A stretch of 64,000 bases of DNA from Phycisphaeraceae bacterium. Lineage in GTDB: Bacteria > Planctomycetota > Phycisphaerae > Phycisphaerales > Phycisphaeraceae. Positions 1 to 7,489 of this stretch are shown piece by piece. Position 1 is the first letter of the stretch. Each line of letters starts with the position of its first letter. The stretch spans positions 1 to 64,000 of the forward strand of contig JADLFV010000011.1 in the NCBI GenBank assembly GCA_020849625.1, read 5' to 3'. The translations under genes were made by a program, and so were the position numbers. Under the pieces are notes generated by a model. It was not told the origin of the DNA and made no database searches. It saw only the letters and a list, made by a program, of their open reading frames with translations.

Positions 1-2
1 CA

Positions 3-866
3 AGTTTGGAGACCCTCGCGCGGATGACCGGACTAACCATCCGAACCGTCTGCAGGGCGTTGGCCGACCTGGAGAAAATGGGAATCATCTACCGTGACCG
101 CTCACCTGGTGGGCGTAACAGACAGGGCAGGGGTTACACCACCAACTATATCATTCCCGAATCCGATGACCTGTTGAACACTGACGCTCCCGCCACTGTT
201 ACACCACCTGAGCAACAGGGACTGGTGGCGCCAGCAACAGTGACGCTCCACGCCACCAACACTGACGCCCCCGACATATCTACACTGACGCACGACGCCA
301 TCTACAGTGACATGGCTGTGTCAGAGAAATGCTGTATGAATGCCTTGGAGAATGCTTCTGCGAATGCAGCAGCAAACGCGACGGCTCCGCCGCCGAATCG
401 TGCTGCTACTGCTGTTTTGGAGGAATTGAAAAAGGCCGGACTGACCGGCAGGACGGTGACCGAGTTGGTGGACGTGGCCAGCGGTCTATCGGCAGCGGAA
501 GCGGTCCGCCTGATCCGCTCCGCCGACGCTGACCGCCGGGATCGCGGCAAGGGCATGGGCGTGCTGGTGACCGAGTTGCGCGAACGCATACCCCGCGCCA
601 TTGTCGAGGCAGAACGAACGGCCAAACGTCGGGTTGAGGCTGAGCATCACGCCGCCAAAGCCGCAACGGCACAGCAGCAAGAGCAGGACGCCGACGCCGC
701 TGCATGGGCGGCGCTAAGTGCGGATGAGAAACGGGCAATCCGTGACCGCCTTATCACCGCGACGAAACCTATAGGGCGAAAGATGATCGAATCGGTTCAA
801 CCTGGTCCGGCGCTGCTGCGACTTGCCCGCGAGCGCGGTCTGTTGGCTGAGGGCGAGGCCGCATGA
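3..866 (+). CDS. Winged-HTH protein of integrated element (5' end outside window)
   Basis: The frame is open to the left edge, so the true start probably lies upstream; the first possible in-window start is TTG at 6. The first 35 or so residues form a helix-turn-helix of the replication-initiator or regulator kind (LARMTGLTIRTVCRALADLE). The remainder is low-complexity, Ala/Thr-rich, then Arg/Glu-rich and helical. It overlaps the next gene by ATGA and lies upstream of an XRE regulator and integrase, so it is probably element-encoded cargo or a plasmid-like Rep accessory protein. Exact function is not recognised. Confidence 0.6.
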   Translation, partial: SLETLARMTGLTIRTVCRALADLEKMGIIYRDRSPGGRNRQGRGYTTNYIIPESDDLLNTDAPATVTPPEQQGLVAPATVTLHATNTDAPDISTLTHDAIYSDMAVSEKCCMNALENASANAAANATAPPPNRAATAVLEELKKAGLTGRTVTELVDVASGLSAAEAVRLIRSADADRRDRGKGMGVLVTELRERIPRAIVEAERTAKRRVEAEHHAAKAATAQQQEQDADAAAWAALSADEKRAIRDRLITATKPIGRKMIESVQPGPALLRLARERGLLAEGEAA

Positions 867-1036
867 ACCAGCGCCCCCGCTACATCTTGACCCTGGAGCC
901 GCTGCCCGACCCGCTCGGACGTGAGCCGGCTCACCGGCTGAAACAGGTGCTCAAGCTGCTGGGCCGGGCCTGCGGTTTTCGTTGCACATGGATTGAGGAA
1001 AAGCTGGAAGCGGTCGAACAGGACAAACCCAAGTGA
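863..1036 (+). CDS. 57-aa conserved-looking protein of the integrated element
   Basis: This ATG-initiated 57-codon frame overlaps the upstream stop codon as ATGA, which indicates translational coupling. The product has a Pro-rich N-terminus (MNQRPRYILTLEPLPDPLG) followed by a helical, basic Lys/Leu/Arg segment and a charged tail. No domain is recognised. Its place between an HTH protein and an XRE-integrase pair suggests a small element-encoded accessory protein. Confidence 0.55.
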   Translation: MNQRPRYILTLEPLPDPLGREPAHRLKQVLKLLGRACGFRCTWIEEKLEAVEQDKPK

Positions 1037-1042
1037 TTGCAG

Positions 1043-1071
1043 TTGACATATATCAACCCGTGAGCTATTCT
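1043..1071 (+). promoter_or_regulatory. Promoter and near-palindromic operator for the XRE gene
   Basis: A consensus -35 TTGACA (1043-1048) is separated by exactly 17 bases from TATTCT (1066-1071). The -35 lies inside TTGACATATATCAA (1043-1056), a 14-base near-palindrome with one mismatched pair, a plausible autorepression site for the adjacent XRE protein. The expected transcription start, about 7 bases after the -10, coincides with the ATG at 1078. Confidence 0.7.
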
Positions 1072-1077
1072 GTTGTC

Positions 1078-1290
1078 ATGCAAGGCATTCTCGATGTATT
1101 GCGGAAGCGGATTGAGCGGGGGGACGTTAGCCGTTACCAGATTGCCCGCGATACAGGCATTGACAAGGCGTCACTGTCACGGTTCATGCACGGACATACC
1201 GGGTTAAACGTCGCCACGGCTGAAAAGCTGGCGGACTATCTAGGCTTAGAAATCATCATCCGGCCCAAGCGCCGGAAGGAAGGCCGTTAA
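1078..1290 (+). CDS. XRE-family helix-turn-helix regulator
   Basis: A 70-residue protein that is almost entirely one lambda-repressor-like HTH (core YQIARDTGIDKASLSRFMHG, then a helix ending ADYLGLEIIIRP). The ATG at 1078 is preferred over 1033 because the promoter occupies 1043-1071. There is no Shine-Dalgarno sequence. It lies 3 bases upstream of the integrase and probably represses itself and the integrase through the palindrome over its -35 box. Such XRE-integrase pairs are typical control modules of integrative elements; this role is inferred. Confidence 0.8.
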   Translation: MQGILDVLRKRIERGDVSRYQIARDTGIDKASLSRFMHGHTGLNVATAEKLADYLGLEIIIRPKRRKEGR

Positions 1291-1293
1291 ATC

Positions 1294-2658
1294 ATGTCCA
1301 CAATTGTGACACGGGACAAACGCCTCAGAGAGATTCAATTCACGCTCAATGGCAAGCGGAGGACCCTGCGGCTGGGCAAGGTAAATAAGCGAGCCGCGGA
1401 GGACGCACAGCGCCATGTCGATAACCTTATCGTATGGCGAGCTACCGGCAGGGCCATCCCCGCGGCAACAGCGGATTGGCTGGCGAACCTTACCGACGAA
1501 ATCCGCCGGCGAGCCGAACGGACAGGTCTGATCGACCCGATTCAGAAGCAGGACGTTCCCACCCTGGCCAAGCTGATCGACCGCTACATCGAACGGCGGT
1601 CCGATGTGACGGCTGAAACCAAGCGCATCTACAAGCTTTCGCGGCAACGTTTGTTGAAGCATATCACCGGGGATCGCCGCATCGACACGATCAGCGCCGG
1701 CGACGCGGAGGATGCTTTTCAGGCCATGATCGGCGACGGGCTGGCCGACGCCACTGCCCGCAAGACGATTGCCCACGCTAAACAGTGGTTCACCTATGCG
1801 AATCGCCACGGCTGGATTGACGCCAATCCGTTTGAAGGACTGGCATCGCACGTTCGGGAGAACCCAAGCCGCTATCGTTTCATCACCCGTGAGAGCATGG
1901 CGAAAGTGCTGGACGCCTGCCCGGACATCGACTGGAAGCTGATCTTTGCCCTGGCTCGTTATGGTGGCGTCAGGACGCCTTCTGAGACGTTCGCATTGAC
2001 TTGGGCGGACATCGACTGGGAGCAGCAGCGAATCCGTGTACGCAGCCCCAAGACGCAGCGACACGATGGTCATGCTGAGAGAATCATTCCGCTGTTTCCT
2101 GAACTCGCCCCACTGCTGCAAGCGGCGTTCGATGAAGCGCCTGAGGGCAGCCAGCACGTTGTCCGCTGGCGCGATACGTCGATGAACCTGCGCACGCAGG
2201 CCCACCGCATCATTCGCCGCGCCGGTTTGAAGACCTGGCCCAAGACGTTCCAGAACTTGCGCAGCAGCAGGCAGACCGAACTTGCTGAGACGTTCCCGAT
2301 CCAATGCGTTTGCGCGTGGATCGGCAACAGCACCGAGATCGCACGCAAGCACTACCTGCAGGTGACTGATGACCACTTCGCTCGCGCGACGGCGCAGGCG
2401 CAGCGAAATGCGCAGCAGCAAGTGTCTGCGAGCGACTGCAATGAGCAGCACGAAAAAGGCGGCAACCCCGATTGCAGTGATTTGCAGGAGGTTGCCGCCG
2501 ACTGCGGTGAAAAAGTAGGCCGCGGTGGGATTCGAACCCACGACTGGCAAAGCCAAACGGATTTGCAATCCGTCCCCTTGGTCCACTCGGGCACGCGGCC
2601 GACACTGCGATACGCCGTCGTATTCTACGCAACACCTATGCCATTGCAACCATTGTGA
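1294..2658 (+). CDS. Tyrosine-type site-specific integrase
   Basis: The product has the order of a phage-type integrase: an N-terminal arm-binding part, a SAM-like core-binding domain around residues 85-175 (KRIYKLSRQRLLKHI), and a catalytic domain around 190-375. Visible catalytic features are the Arg in YGGVRTPSETFALTW, the NLRSSRQTEL box and the nucleophile Tyr in ARKHYLQV. The frame then runs antisense through the tRNA-Cys gene from about residue 408. The last 46 or so residues, including GGIRTHD, are therefore read from host tRNA and flanking DNA. The integrase presumably moves an element extending left of the window. GC and codon use resemble the surroundings. Confidence 0.88.
   Translation: MSTIVTRDKRLREIQFTLNGKRRTLRLGKVNKRAAEDAQRHVDNLIVWRATGRAIPAATADWLANLTDEIRRRAERTGLIDPIQKQDVPTLAKLIDRYIERRSDVTAETKRIYKLSRQRLLKHITGDRRIDTISAGDAEDAFQAMIGDGLADATARKTIAHAKQWFTYANRHGWIDANPFEGLASHVRENPSRYRFITRESMAKVLDACPDIDWKLIFALARYGGVRTPSETFALTWADIDWEQQRIRVRSPKTQRHDGHAERIIPLFPELAPLLQAAFDEAPEGSQHVVRWRDTSMNLRTQAHRIIRRAGLKTWPKTFQNLRSSRQTELAETFPIQCVCAWIGNSTEIARKHYLQVTDDHFARATAQAQRNAQQQVSASDCNEQHEKGGNPDCSDLQEVAADCGEKVGRGGIRTHDWQSQTDLQSVPLVHSGTRPTLRYAVVFYATPMPLQPL
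2517..2600 (-). tRNA. tRNA-Cys (GCA) with long variable arm; integration site
   Basis: The reverse strand folds as a cloverleaf: a 7-bp acceptor (GGCCGCG/CGCGGCC), a CCC/GGG D stem, an anticodon stem ACGGA/TCCGT around loop TTGCAAA (anticodon GCA), and a T arm GTGGG-TTCGAAT-CCCAC. The discriminator is U73, the usual Cys identity base. Unusually, 15 bases lie between the anticodon and T stems and can form a TGGC/GCCA hairpin, so this is a class II-type variable arm; Cys tRNAs normally have short variable regions. CCA is not encoded. The integrase gene runs into its 3' end. Confidence 0.88.
2622..2649 (-). promoter_or_regulatory. Candidate promoter of tRNA-Cys
   Basis: On the minus strand TTGCAA (2649-2644) and TAGAAT (2627-2622) are separated by 16 bases, about 22 bases upstream of the tRNA 5' end. 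The -10 matches consensus at five of six positions and the -35 at four of six. Assignment rests on sequence and position only. Confidence 0.45.
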
Positions 2659-2784
2659 ACCGGCCCTGAAGGGTTGTCCCAGTGGCAATCCGTGGCGTGG
2701 ACTGGCGGATATACTGGCGGTGCCGATGCCGCCATGCGATGCCATCCGTCGCCTGCGGGCAACCTGTCAGCACAAGGTTTCGCC

Positions 2785-4869
2785 ATGTCCATCATCAGAC
2801 ACCGCATGCTGCCGATCTGCTTGGTCCCATTACTGCTTGTGACACCCGCACGGGGCACGGATCTTTTTGTCGCTCCCAATGGCGACGATGCACAGCAGGG
2901 AACCGTCGATCAGCCGTTCGCTACGCCCGCCCGCGCCCTGGTGATGGCACGTGCGGTCAGGGATGAGCCGGTCACGATCCATCTGCGTGGCGGAACCTAT
3001 GAACTGGATGCGCCGCTGACCTTGGCCTTTGACGACACGCGGACCGAGGCAGCGCCGTTGACCTTGCGGGCTTATCAGGATGAGCGGCCGATCCTCAGCG
3101 CCGGCGTGCAACTGCGCGGCTGGCAGGTGGGCGATGACGGGCGCTGGCGGCTGACCTTGCCGCAGGTCAAGGATGGCATGTGGCAGTTCGGACAATTGTT
3201 CGTCGCGGATCAACGTCGCCTGCGCCCGCGCGTTCCCGACAGCGGCTACTTCCATATCGCCAGCAACCTGCCCCCGACCGAGGCCAACGCCAAACGGGGT
3301 TTCGATCGCTTTCAGTTCGATCCGGGTGACATCCACAGCGACTGGTCGAACCTGCACGACGTCGAGGTGTTTGCGATTCACCGCTGGGCCTCGTCGCGCA
3401 TGCGCATCGCAAGCGTGGATACCCAGCAGCAGATCGTCAACTTCACAGGCCCCACGCGCGGACTGGCAGCCTGGTGCGATTTCGAAAAAGGTCATCGCTA
3501 TTTCGCCGACAACGTCAAGGAAGCGCTCAGCAAGCCCGGCCAGTGGCACCTCGACCGCCCCACCGGCGTGCTGACCTACATCCCCCTGCCCGGTGAGACG
3601 CCCGACGTCACACCCGTGGTTGCGCCGCGCATTGAAATGCTCCTGGTGCTGATCGGTAATGTGAAGGAACACCGCTGGATTGAGCACGTTCGCTTCGAGG
3701 GCCTGACCTTCGCACACACCAACTGGTCATGTCCCCAGCAAGGCGACAGCTTCCCCCAGGCGGCCGTCCACGCCGGGGAAACAGTGGCGGCCGTGGCGGC
3801 GCGCCACGTCAGCTTCAAGCGATGCGCCATCGTGCACAGCGGCGGATACGCCATCGGTTTCGGTGCTGGTTGCCGCAATGTGCTGGTGGAAGCGTGCGAG
3901 ATGGTGGACCTGGGCGCAGGCGGCGTGAAGATCGGCATTGACCTGGCTGCACAATCCTGCGGGAATCAGGCGGTCGATCGGGATGATCCCGAGTCGGCGG
4001 TGGAGCACGTGACCGTGCGCGACTGCACCATCGCCCACGCCGGCCGCATCCATCCTGCGGGTGTCGGCATCTGGATCGGCCACGCCTCGTACAACCTGAT
4101 CGAACACAATGATATCCACGACCTGTACTACAGCGGCATCTCCGTGGGTTGGACCTGGGGCTACGACACACCCAGCCAGGCCCATGACAACGAAATCGCC
4201 TGGAACGACGTGCACCAGATCGGCCAGGGCGTGCTCAGCGACATGGGCGGCATCTACACCCTCGGCGTCAGCCCCGGCACACGCATCCATCACAACAGTT
4301 TCCACGACATCAACAGCTTCAGCTACGGCGGATGGGGCCTCTACACCGACGAAGGCTCCAGCGAGATCGCCATGGATCACAACCTGGTTTACAACACCAA
4401 GGATGGCTCGTTCCATCAGCACTACGGCCGCGACAACCAGATCACCCATAACATCCTGATCAACAGCCAGCTCTGGCAGGTCCGCCGCAGCCGCGTCGAG
4501 GATCATCGCTCGTTCAATTTCGCGCACAACATCGTGTGCTGGACGCTGGACACGCCGCTGCTGGGCAGCAAGAAAAGCAACTGGGAAGACGGCCGCTTCG
4601 ACATGGACGACAATCTCTACTGGCACGACGGCCGACCCTTCGATTTCGCAGGCATCACTCTCGATCAGTGGCAGGCCATGGGCAAGGACACGCGTTCGGT
4701 CATCGCTGATCCGATGTTTGTCGATGTCCCGGGGGAAGATTTCCATCTGCGCGAGGATTCGCCCGCTGCGAGCATCGGCTTCGAGCCGTGGGATTACACC
4801 AAAGCCGGCCGCCTCACCGCGCCCACGCTCACCCGCGCTATGCCGCCGGTCCCGGCAACCTTTCATTAG
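2785..4869 (+). CDS. Secreted right-handed parallel beta-helix protein (GH141-like candidate)
   Basis: A start at 2785 gives a clean signal peptide (MLPICLVPLLLVTPARG). The earlier in-frame start at 2674 would add an unlikely N-terminus. The mature N-terminus FVAPNGDDAQQGTVDQPFAT and the following LRGGTY segment are typical of secreted beta-helix polysaccharide-active enzymes. Beta-helix coils rich in Asn, His and Gly run from about residue 330 to 600 (VEACEMVDLGAGGVKIG, NLIEHNDIHDLYYSG, IHHNSFHDINSFSYGG). The order resembles GH141 or related PL/GH beta-helices, but the substrate cannot be read from sequence. It precedes two sialidases in the same direction, which suggests glycan degradation outside the cell. 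Confidence 0.75.
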   Translation: MSIIRHRMLPICLVPLLLVTPARGTDLFVAPNGDDAQQGTVDQPFATPARALVMARAVRDEPVTIHLRGGTYELDAPLTLAFDDTRTEAAPLTLRAYQDERPILSAGVQLRGWQVGDDGRWRLTLPQVKDGMWQFGQLFVADQRRLRPRVPDSGYFHIASNLPPTEANAKRGFDRFQFDPGDIHSDWSNLHDVEVFAIHRWASSRMRIASVDTQQQIVNFTGPTRGLAAWCDFEKGHRYFADNVKEALSKPGQWHLDRPTGVLTYIPLPGETPDVTPVVAPRIEMLLVLIGNVKEHRWIEHVRFEGLTFAHTNWSCPQQGDSFPQAAVHAGETVAAVAARHVSFKRCAIVHSGGYAIGFGAGCRNVLVEACEMVDLGAGGVKIGIDLAAQSCGNQAVDRDDPESAVEHVTVRDCTIAHAGRIHPAGVGIWIGHASYNLIEHNDIHDLYYSGISVGWTWGYDTPSQAHDNEIAWNDVHQIGQGVLSDMGGIYTLGVSPGTRIHHNSFHDINSFSYGGWGLYTDEGSSEIAMDHNLVYNTKDGSFHQHYGRDNQITHNILINSQLWQVRRSRVEDHRSFNFAHNIVCWTLDTPLLGSKKSNWEDGRFDMDDNLYWHDGRPFDFAGITLDQWQAMGKDTRSVIADPMFVDVPGEDFHLREDSPAASIGFEPWDYTKAGRLTAPTLTRAMPPVPATFH

Positions 4870-4956
4870 ATCGTGCCGTTTGTTTTGCCCGCGCGAGCAT
4901 GGCCGCGGCACTCATTCTTGACGAACCGCAACCGGGCTTGAACAATATAACTCACC

Positions 4957-6177
4957 ATGCAGACTTCAGACCGAATCCCACAAGCTTTCCCCATCCTATT
5001 CTCGGTCATCGCTTGCCTCCTGGTGTCGCAGCCTATCCTGGCTGAAAACGCCGGTGAATCCGGCAGCAGCGAATCCTTCTTCGACCAGACGCCGCTGTTC
5101 AACGCCGGTGAAGGCGGGTACCGGACTTATCGCATCCCCGCCATCACGATCACACGTAAAGGCGCCATCATTGTGGCATGCAGCGGGCGCCTTGACGGTC
5201 ACGGTGATTGGGTGGACATCGACACCTTCATCCGCCGCAGCAGCGATGGCGGCAAAACCTGGGAACCAGCCCAACTGATCAACAATGCCGACAAAGTCCC
5301 CGCTGAAAATCCCACCTTCATCACTGATCCGGCCAGCGACACCATTCTGATGCTCTACGAAGTCAACTATGCCCGCGCCTATCTGCGCCACAGCAGCGAT
5401 GAAGGCGCTACGTGGTCCGAGCCGGTGGAGATCACCTACGCCTTTGATGTCTATCGCACACGGGATCATTATGACTGGCACGTGATCGCCATCGGCCCCG
5501 GGCACGGCATCGTGCTCGACAGCGGCCGCTACCTGGCGTCCATCTGGCTTTCGCCCGATCATTCGCATCGCCCCTCCGTCAGTTCCACCATTTACAGCGA
5601 TGATCAGGGGCAAACCTGGCAGGCCGGCCAGATCATCGTCGGCACCACCGATCAGACTCCCAATCCCAGTGAACACCAACTGGTGCAACTGGACGACGGC
5701 CGCGTCATGTCCACCATACGCTCGGAATCGAAAAAATACTGCCGCCTCATCAGCTACAGCGACGACGGCGCTAACGGCTGGTCAACGCCCCGATTTGATG
5801 AAGACCTGGCCGACCCGATCTGCATGGCCAGCATCGTCCGTTACTCCCGTGCCGCCAACGGCGGCAAGAATCGCATCCTCTTCTGCAATCCCGACAACCG
5901 AGACCAGGGCCACCAAATCACCAAGTGGGGTGGACTCGATCGCCGCAATCTCACGGTGCGCCTAAGTCACGATGAGGGCCAGTCCTGGCCGGTGTCCAAA
6001 GTCATCGAGCCAGGCCCCAGCGGTTACAGCGACATGGCCGTGGCCGGGGACGGCACGATCTATCTGTTCTATGAGCGGTCCGCCCTCAACGAACTGGGAG
6101 CGTTCATCCCCGGCACGTTGACCCTGGCGAGGTTCAATCTCGCCTGGCTGACCGACGGCGCGGACAACGGAGACTGA
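4957..6177 (+). CDS. Secreted exo-alpha-sialidase, GH33 type (copy 1)
   Basis: A signal peptide (FPILFSVIACLLVSQPILA) is followed by a six-bladed propeller sialidase. The RIP arginine motif YRIPAITITRKG lies near residue 50, and Asp boxes are visible as SSDGGKTW, SSDEGATW, YSDDQGQTW and SHDEGQSW. A later segment GPSGYSDMAV carries the probable nucleophile Tyr. Length matches single-domain bacterial GH33 enzymes. Family role: release of terminal sialic acids from glycans; linkage preference is unknown. No Shine-Dalgarno precedes the ATG, and TATAAC lies at 4946-4951, so a leaderless start is possible. It is followed 57 bp later by a paralogue. Confidence 0.85.
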   Translation: MQTSDRIPQAFPILFSVIACLLVSQPILAENAGESGSSESFFDQTPLFNAGEGGYRTYRIPAITITRKGAIIVACSGRLDGHGDWVDIDTFIRRSSDGGKTWEPAQLINNADKVPAENPTFITDPASDTILMLYEVNYARAYLRHSSDEGATWSEPVEITYAFDVYRTRDHYDWHVIAIGPGHGIVLDSGRYLASIWLSPDHSHRPSVSSTIYSDDQGQTWQAGQIIVGTTDQTPNPSEHQLVQLDDGRVMSTIRSESKKYCRLISYSDDGANGWSTPRFDEDLADPICMASIVRYSRAANGGKNRILFCNPDNRDQGHQITKWGGLDRRNLTVRLSHDEGQSWPVSKVIEPGPSGYSDMAVAGDGTIYLFYERSALNELGAFIPGTLTLARFNLAWLTDGADNGD

Positions 6178-6234
6178 TCAATCTGTGGTATTTATTCTTG
6201 CACACTCCACTGGACCTGAATCAGGAGTCTCACC

Positions 6235-7473
6235 TTGCATACTTTACACCGAATCAATCGACGTCCAACCATTATTACTGCTTTGCTGATCAGCTTCACC
6301 TGCACTCTTGCTTGGCAGCCGATCCTGGCTGAAGAGCCTGCCGCGCCAGACAACAGCAAACCATTCTTCGAAGTCACGCCGCTCTACAACGCCGGTGATG
6401 CCGGTTACGCGACCTATCGCATCCCCGCCATCGCCATCACGCGCAAGGGCACCATTCTCACCGCCTGCGCCGGGCGACTCAGCGGCTTCGGCGACTGGTC
6501 CGACATCAACACTATGTTCCGCCGCAGCACCGACGGCGGCAAGACCTGGAGCGAGCAGGAAATCATCACCGACGACGGCAAGAACACCGTTGACAACGCC
6601 ACCTTCATCATCGATCCCGAAAGCGACAACATCTACCTGATGTATCAGATCAACTACGGCCGGGCCTACCTGAAGGTCAGCACTGACGAAGGCGAGCGAT
6701 GGTCCGCACCGCGCGAGATCACCGATGTCTTCGAAGTGTTCCGCTCGCGCGACGGCTATCCCTGGACCGTCCTGGCCATGGGACCCGGCCACGGCATCAC
6801 GCTCAAGTCCGGCCGCCTCGTCGTGCCTGTGTGGCTTGCCGCTTCGGACGACCCCCACGCCCATCGCCCCTCCATCAGCGCCACCATCTACAGCGATGAC
6901 AAGGGCGAAACCTGGCAGGCCGGCGACGTCTTCGTGAAGTCCACCGAGCAGACGCCCAATCCCAGCGAAAACGTCCTGATCGAGCTGTCCGACGGCCGCG
7001 TCATGGTCAACTGCCGCACCGAATCGACCAAGTACCGCCGCCTGGTCAGCATCAGCCCCGACGGCGCCACCGGCTGGTCCGAACCTGCCTTTGACGATCA
7101 ACTCAACGAGCCGATCTGCATGGCCAGCATGATTCGCTATCCGTCCAAGCTGGTTGACGGCAAGAGCGCGATCCTGTTCAGCAACCCCAACAATGCCGAT
7201 GTTGAGGGCGGCAAAAAGACCAAATGGGGCGGCCTGGAACGCAAGAACGTCTCGGTCCGCGCCAGTTACGATGACGGTCAGACCTGGCCGGTCGTGCGCA
7301 GCGTCGAACCCGGCGCCAGCGGATACAGCGACATGGCTGTGGCTGATGACGGCACGATTTATCTGCTCTACGAACACGGCAGCGTTGACGAGCATGGTGC
7401 GTTCCACACCGGCACCATCAGCATCGCCCGCTTCAACCTCGCCTGGCTCACCGCCGAGAGCAGCGGGCAGTAA
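6235..7473 (+). CDS. Secreted exo-alpha-sialidase, GH33 type (copy 2)
   Basis: This paralogue of the preceding gene has the same architecture: signal peptide (ALLISFTCTLAWQPILAEE), YRIPAIAITRKG arginine motif, Asp boxes STDGGKTW, STDEGERW, YSDDKGETW and SYDDGQTW, and GASGYSDMAV near the C-terminus. The start is TTG at 6235, supported by AGGAG at 6223-6227. The two copies look clearly homologous over the whole length and probably arose by tandem duplication. The enzyme should act on sialylated glycans outside the cytoplasm. It converges on the sigma-like gene with only 16 bp between stops. Confidence 0.85.
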   Translation: MHTLHRINRRPTIITALLISFTCTLAWQPILAEEPAAPDNSKPFFEVTPLYNAGDAGYATYRIPAIAITRKGTILTACAGRLSGFGDWSDINTMFRRSTDGGKTWSEQEIITDDGKNTVDNATFIIDPESDNIYLMYQINYGRAYLKVSTDEGERWSAPREITDVFEVFRSRDGYPWTVLAMGPGHGITLKSGRLVVPVWLAASDDPHAHRPSISATIYSDDKGETWQAGDVFVKSTEQTPNPSENVLIELSDGRVMVNCRTESTKYRRLVSISPDGATGWSEPAFDDQLNEPICMASMIRYPSKLVDGKSAILFSNPNNADVEGGKKTKWGGLERKNVSVRASYDDGQTWPVVRSVEPGASGYSDMAVADDGTIYLLYEHGSVDEHGAFHTGTISIARFNLAWLTAESSGQ

Positions 7474-7489
7474 TAGAACCCACTTCGAC

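Noticed and set aside
2520-2658. GGIRTHD-containing tail as a protein domain
   Set aside because: This is a translated antisense tRNA, a common spurious annotation, not a domain.
1246-2745. 499-aa open frame on the minus strand
   Set aside because: It is antisense to the integrase and tRNA, has low-complexity Arg/Ala/Gly composition and no domain; the plus-strand frame has integrase motifs.
2674-2784. Upstream in-frame start for the beta-helix protein
   Set aside because: The extension is unstructured and would bury the signal peptide that begins at 2785.
3727-4911. 394-aa minus-strand frame antisense to the beta-helix gene
   Set aside because: Shadow frame of a GC-rich gene with Val/Ala/Asp repeats and no signal or family pattern.
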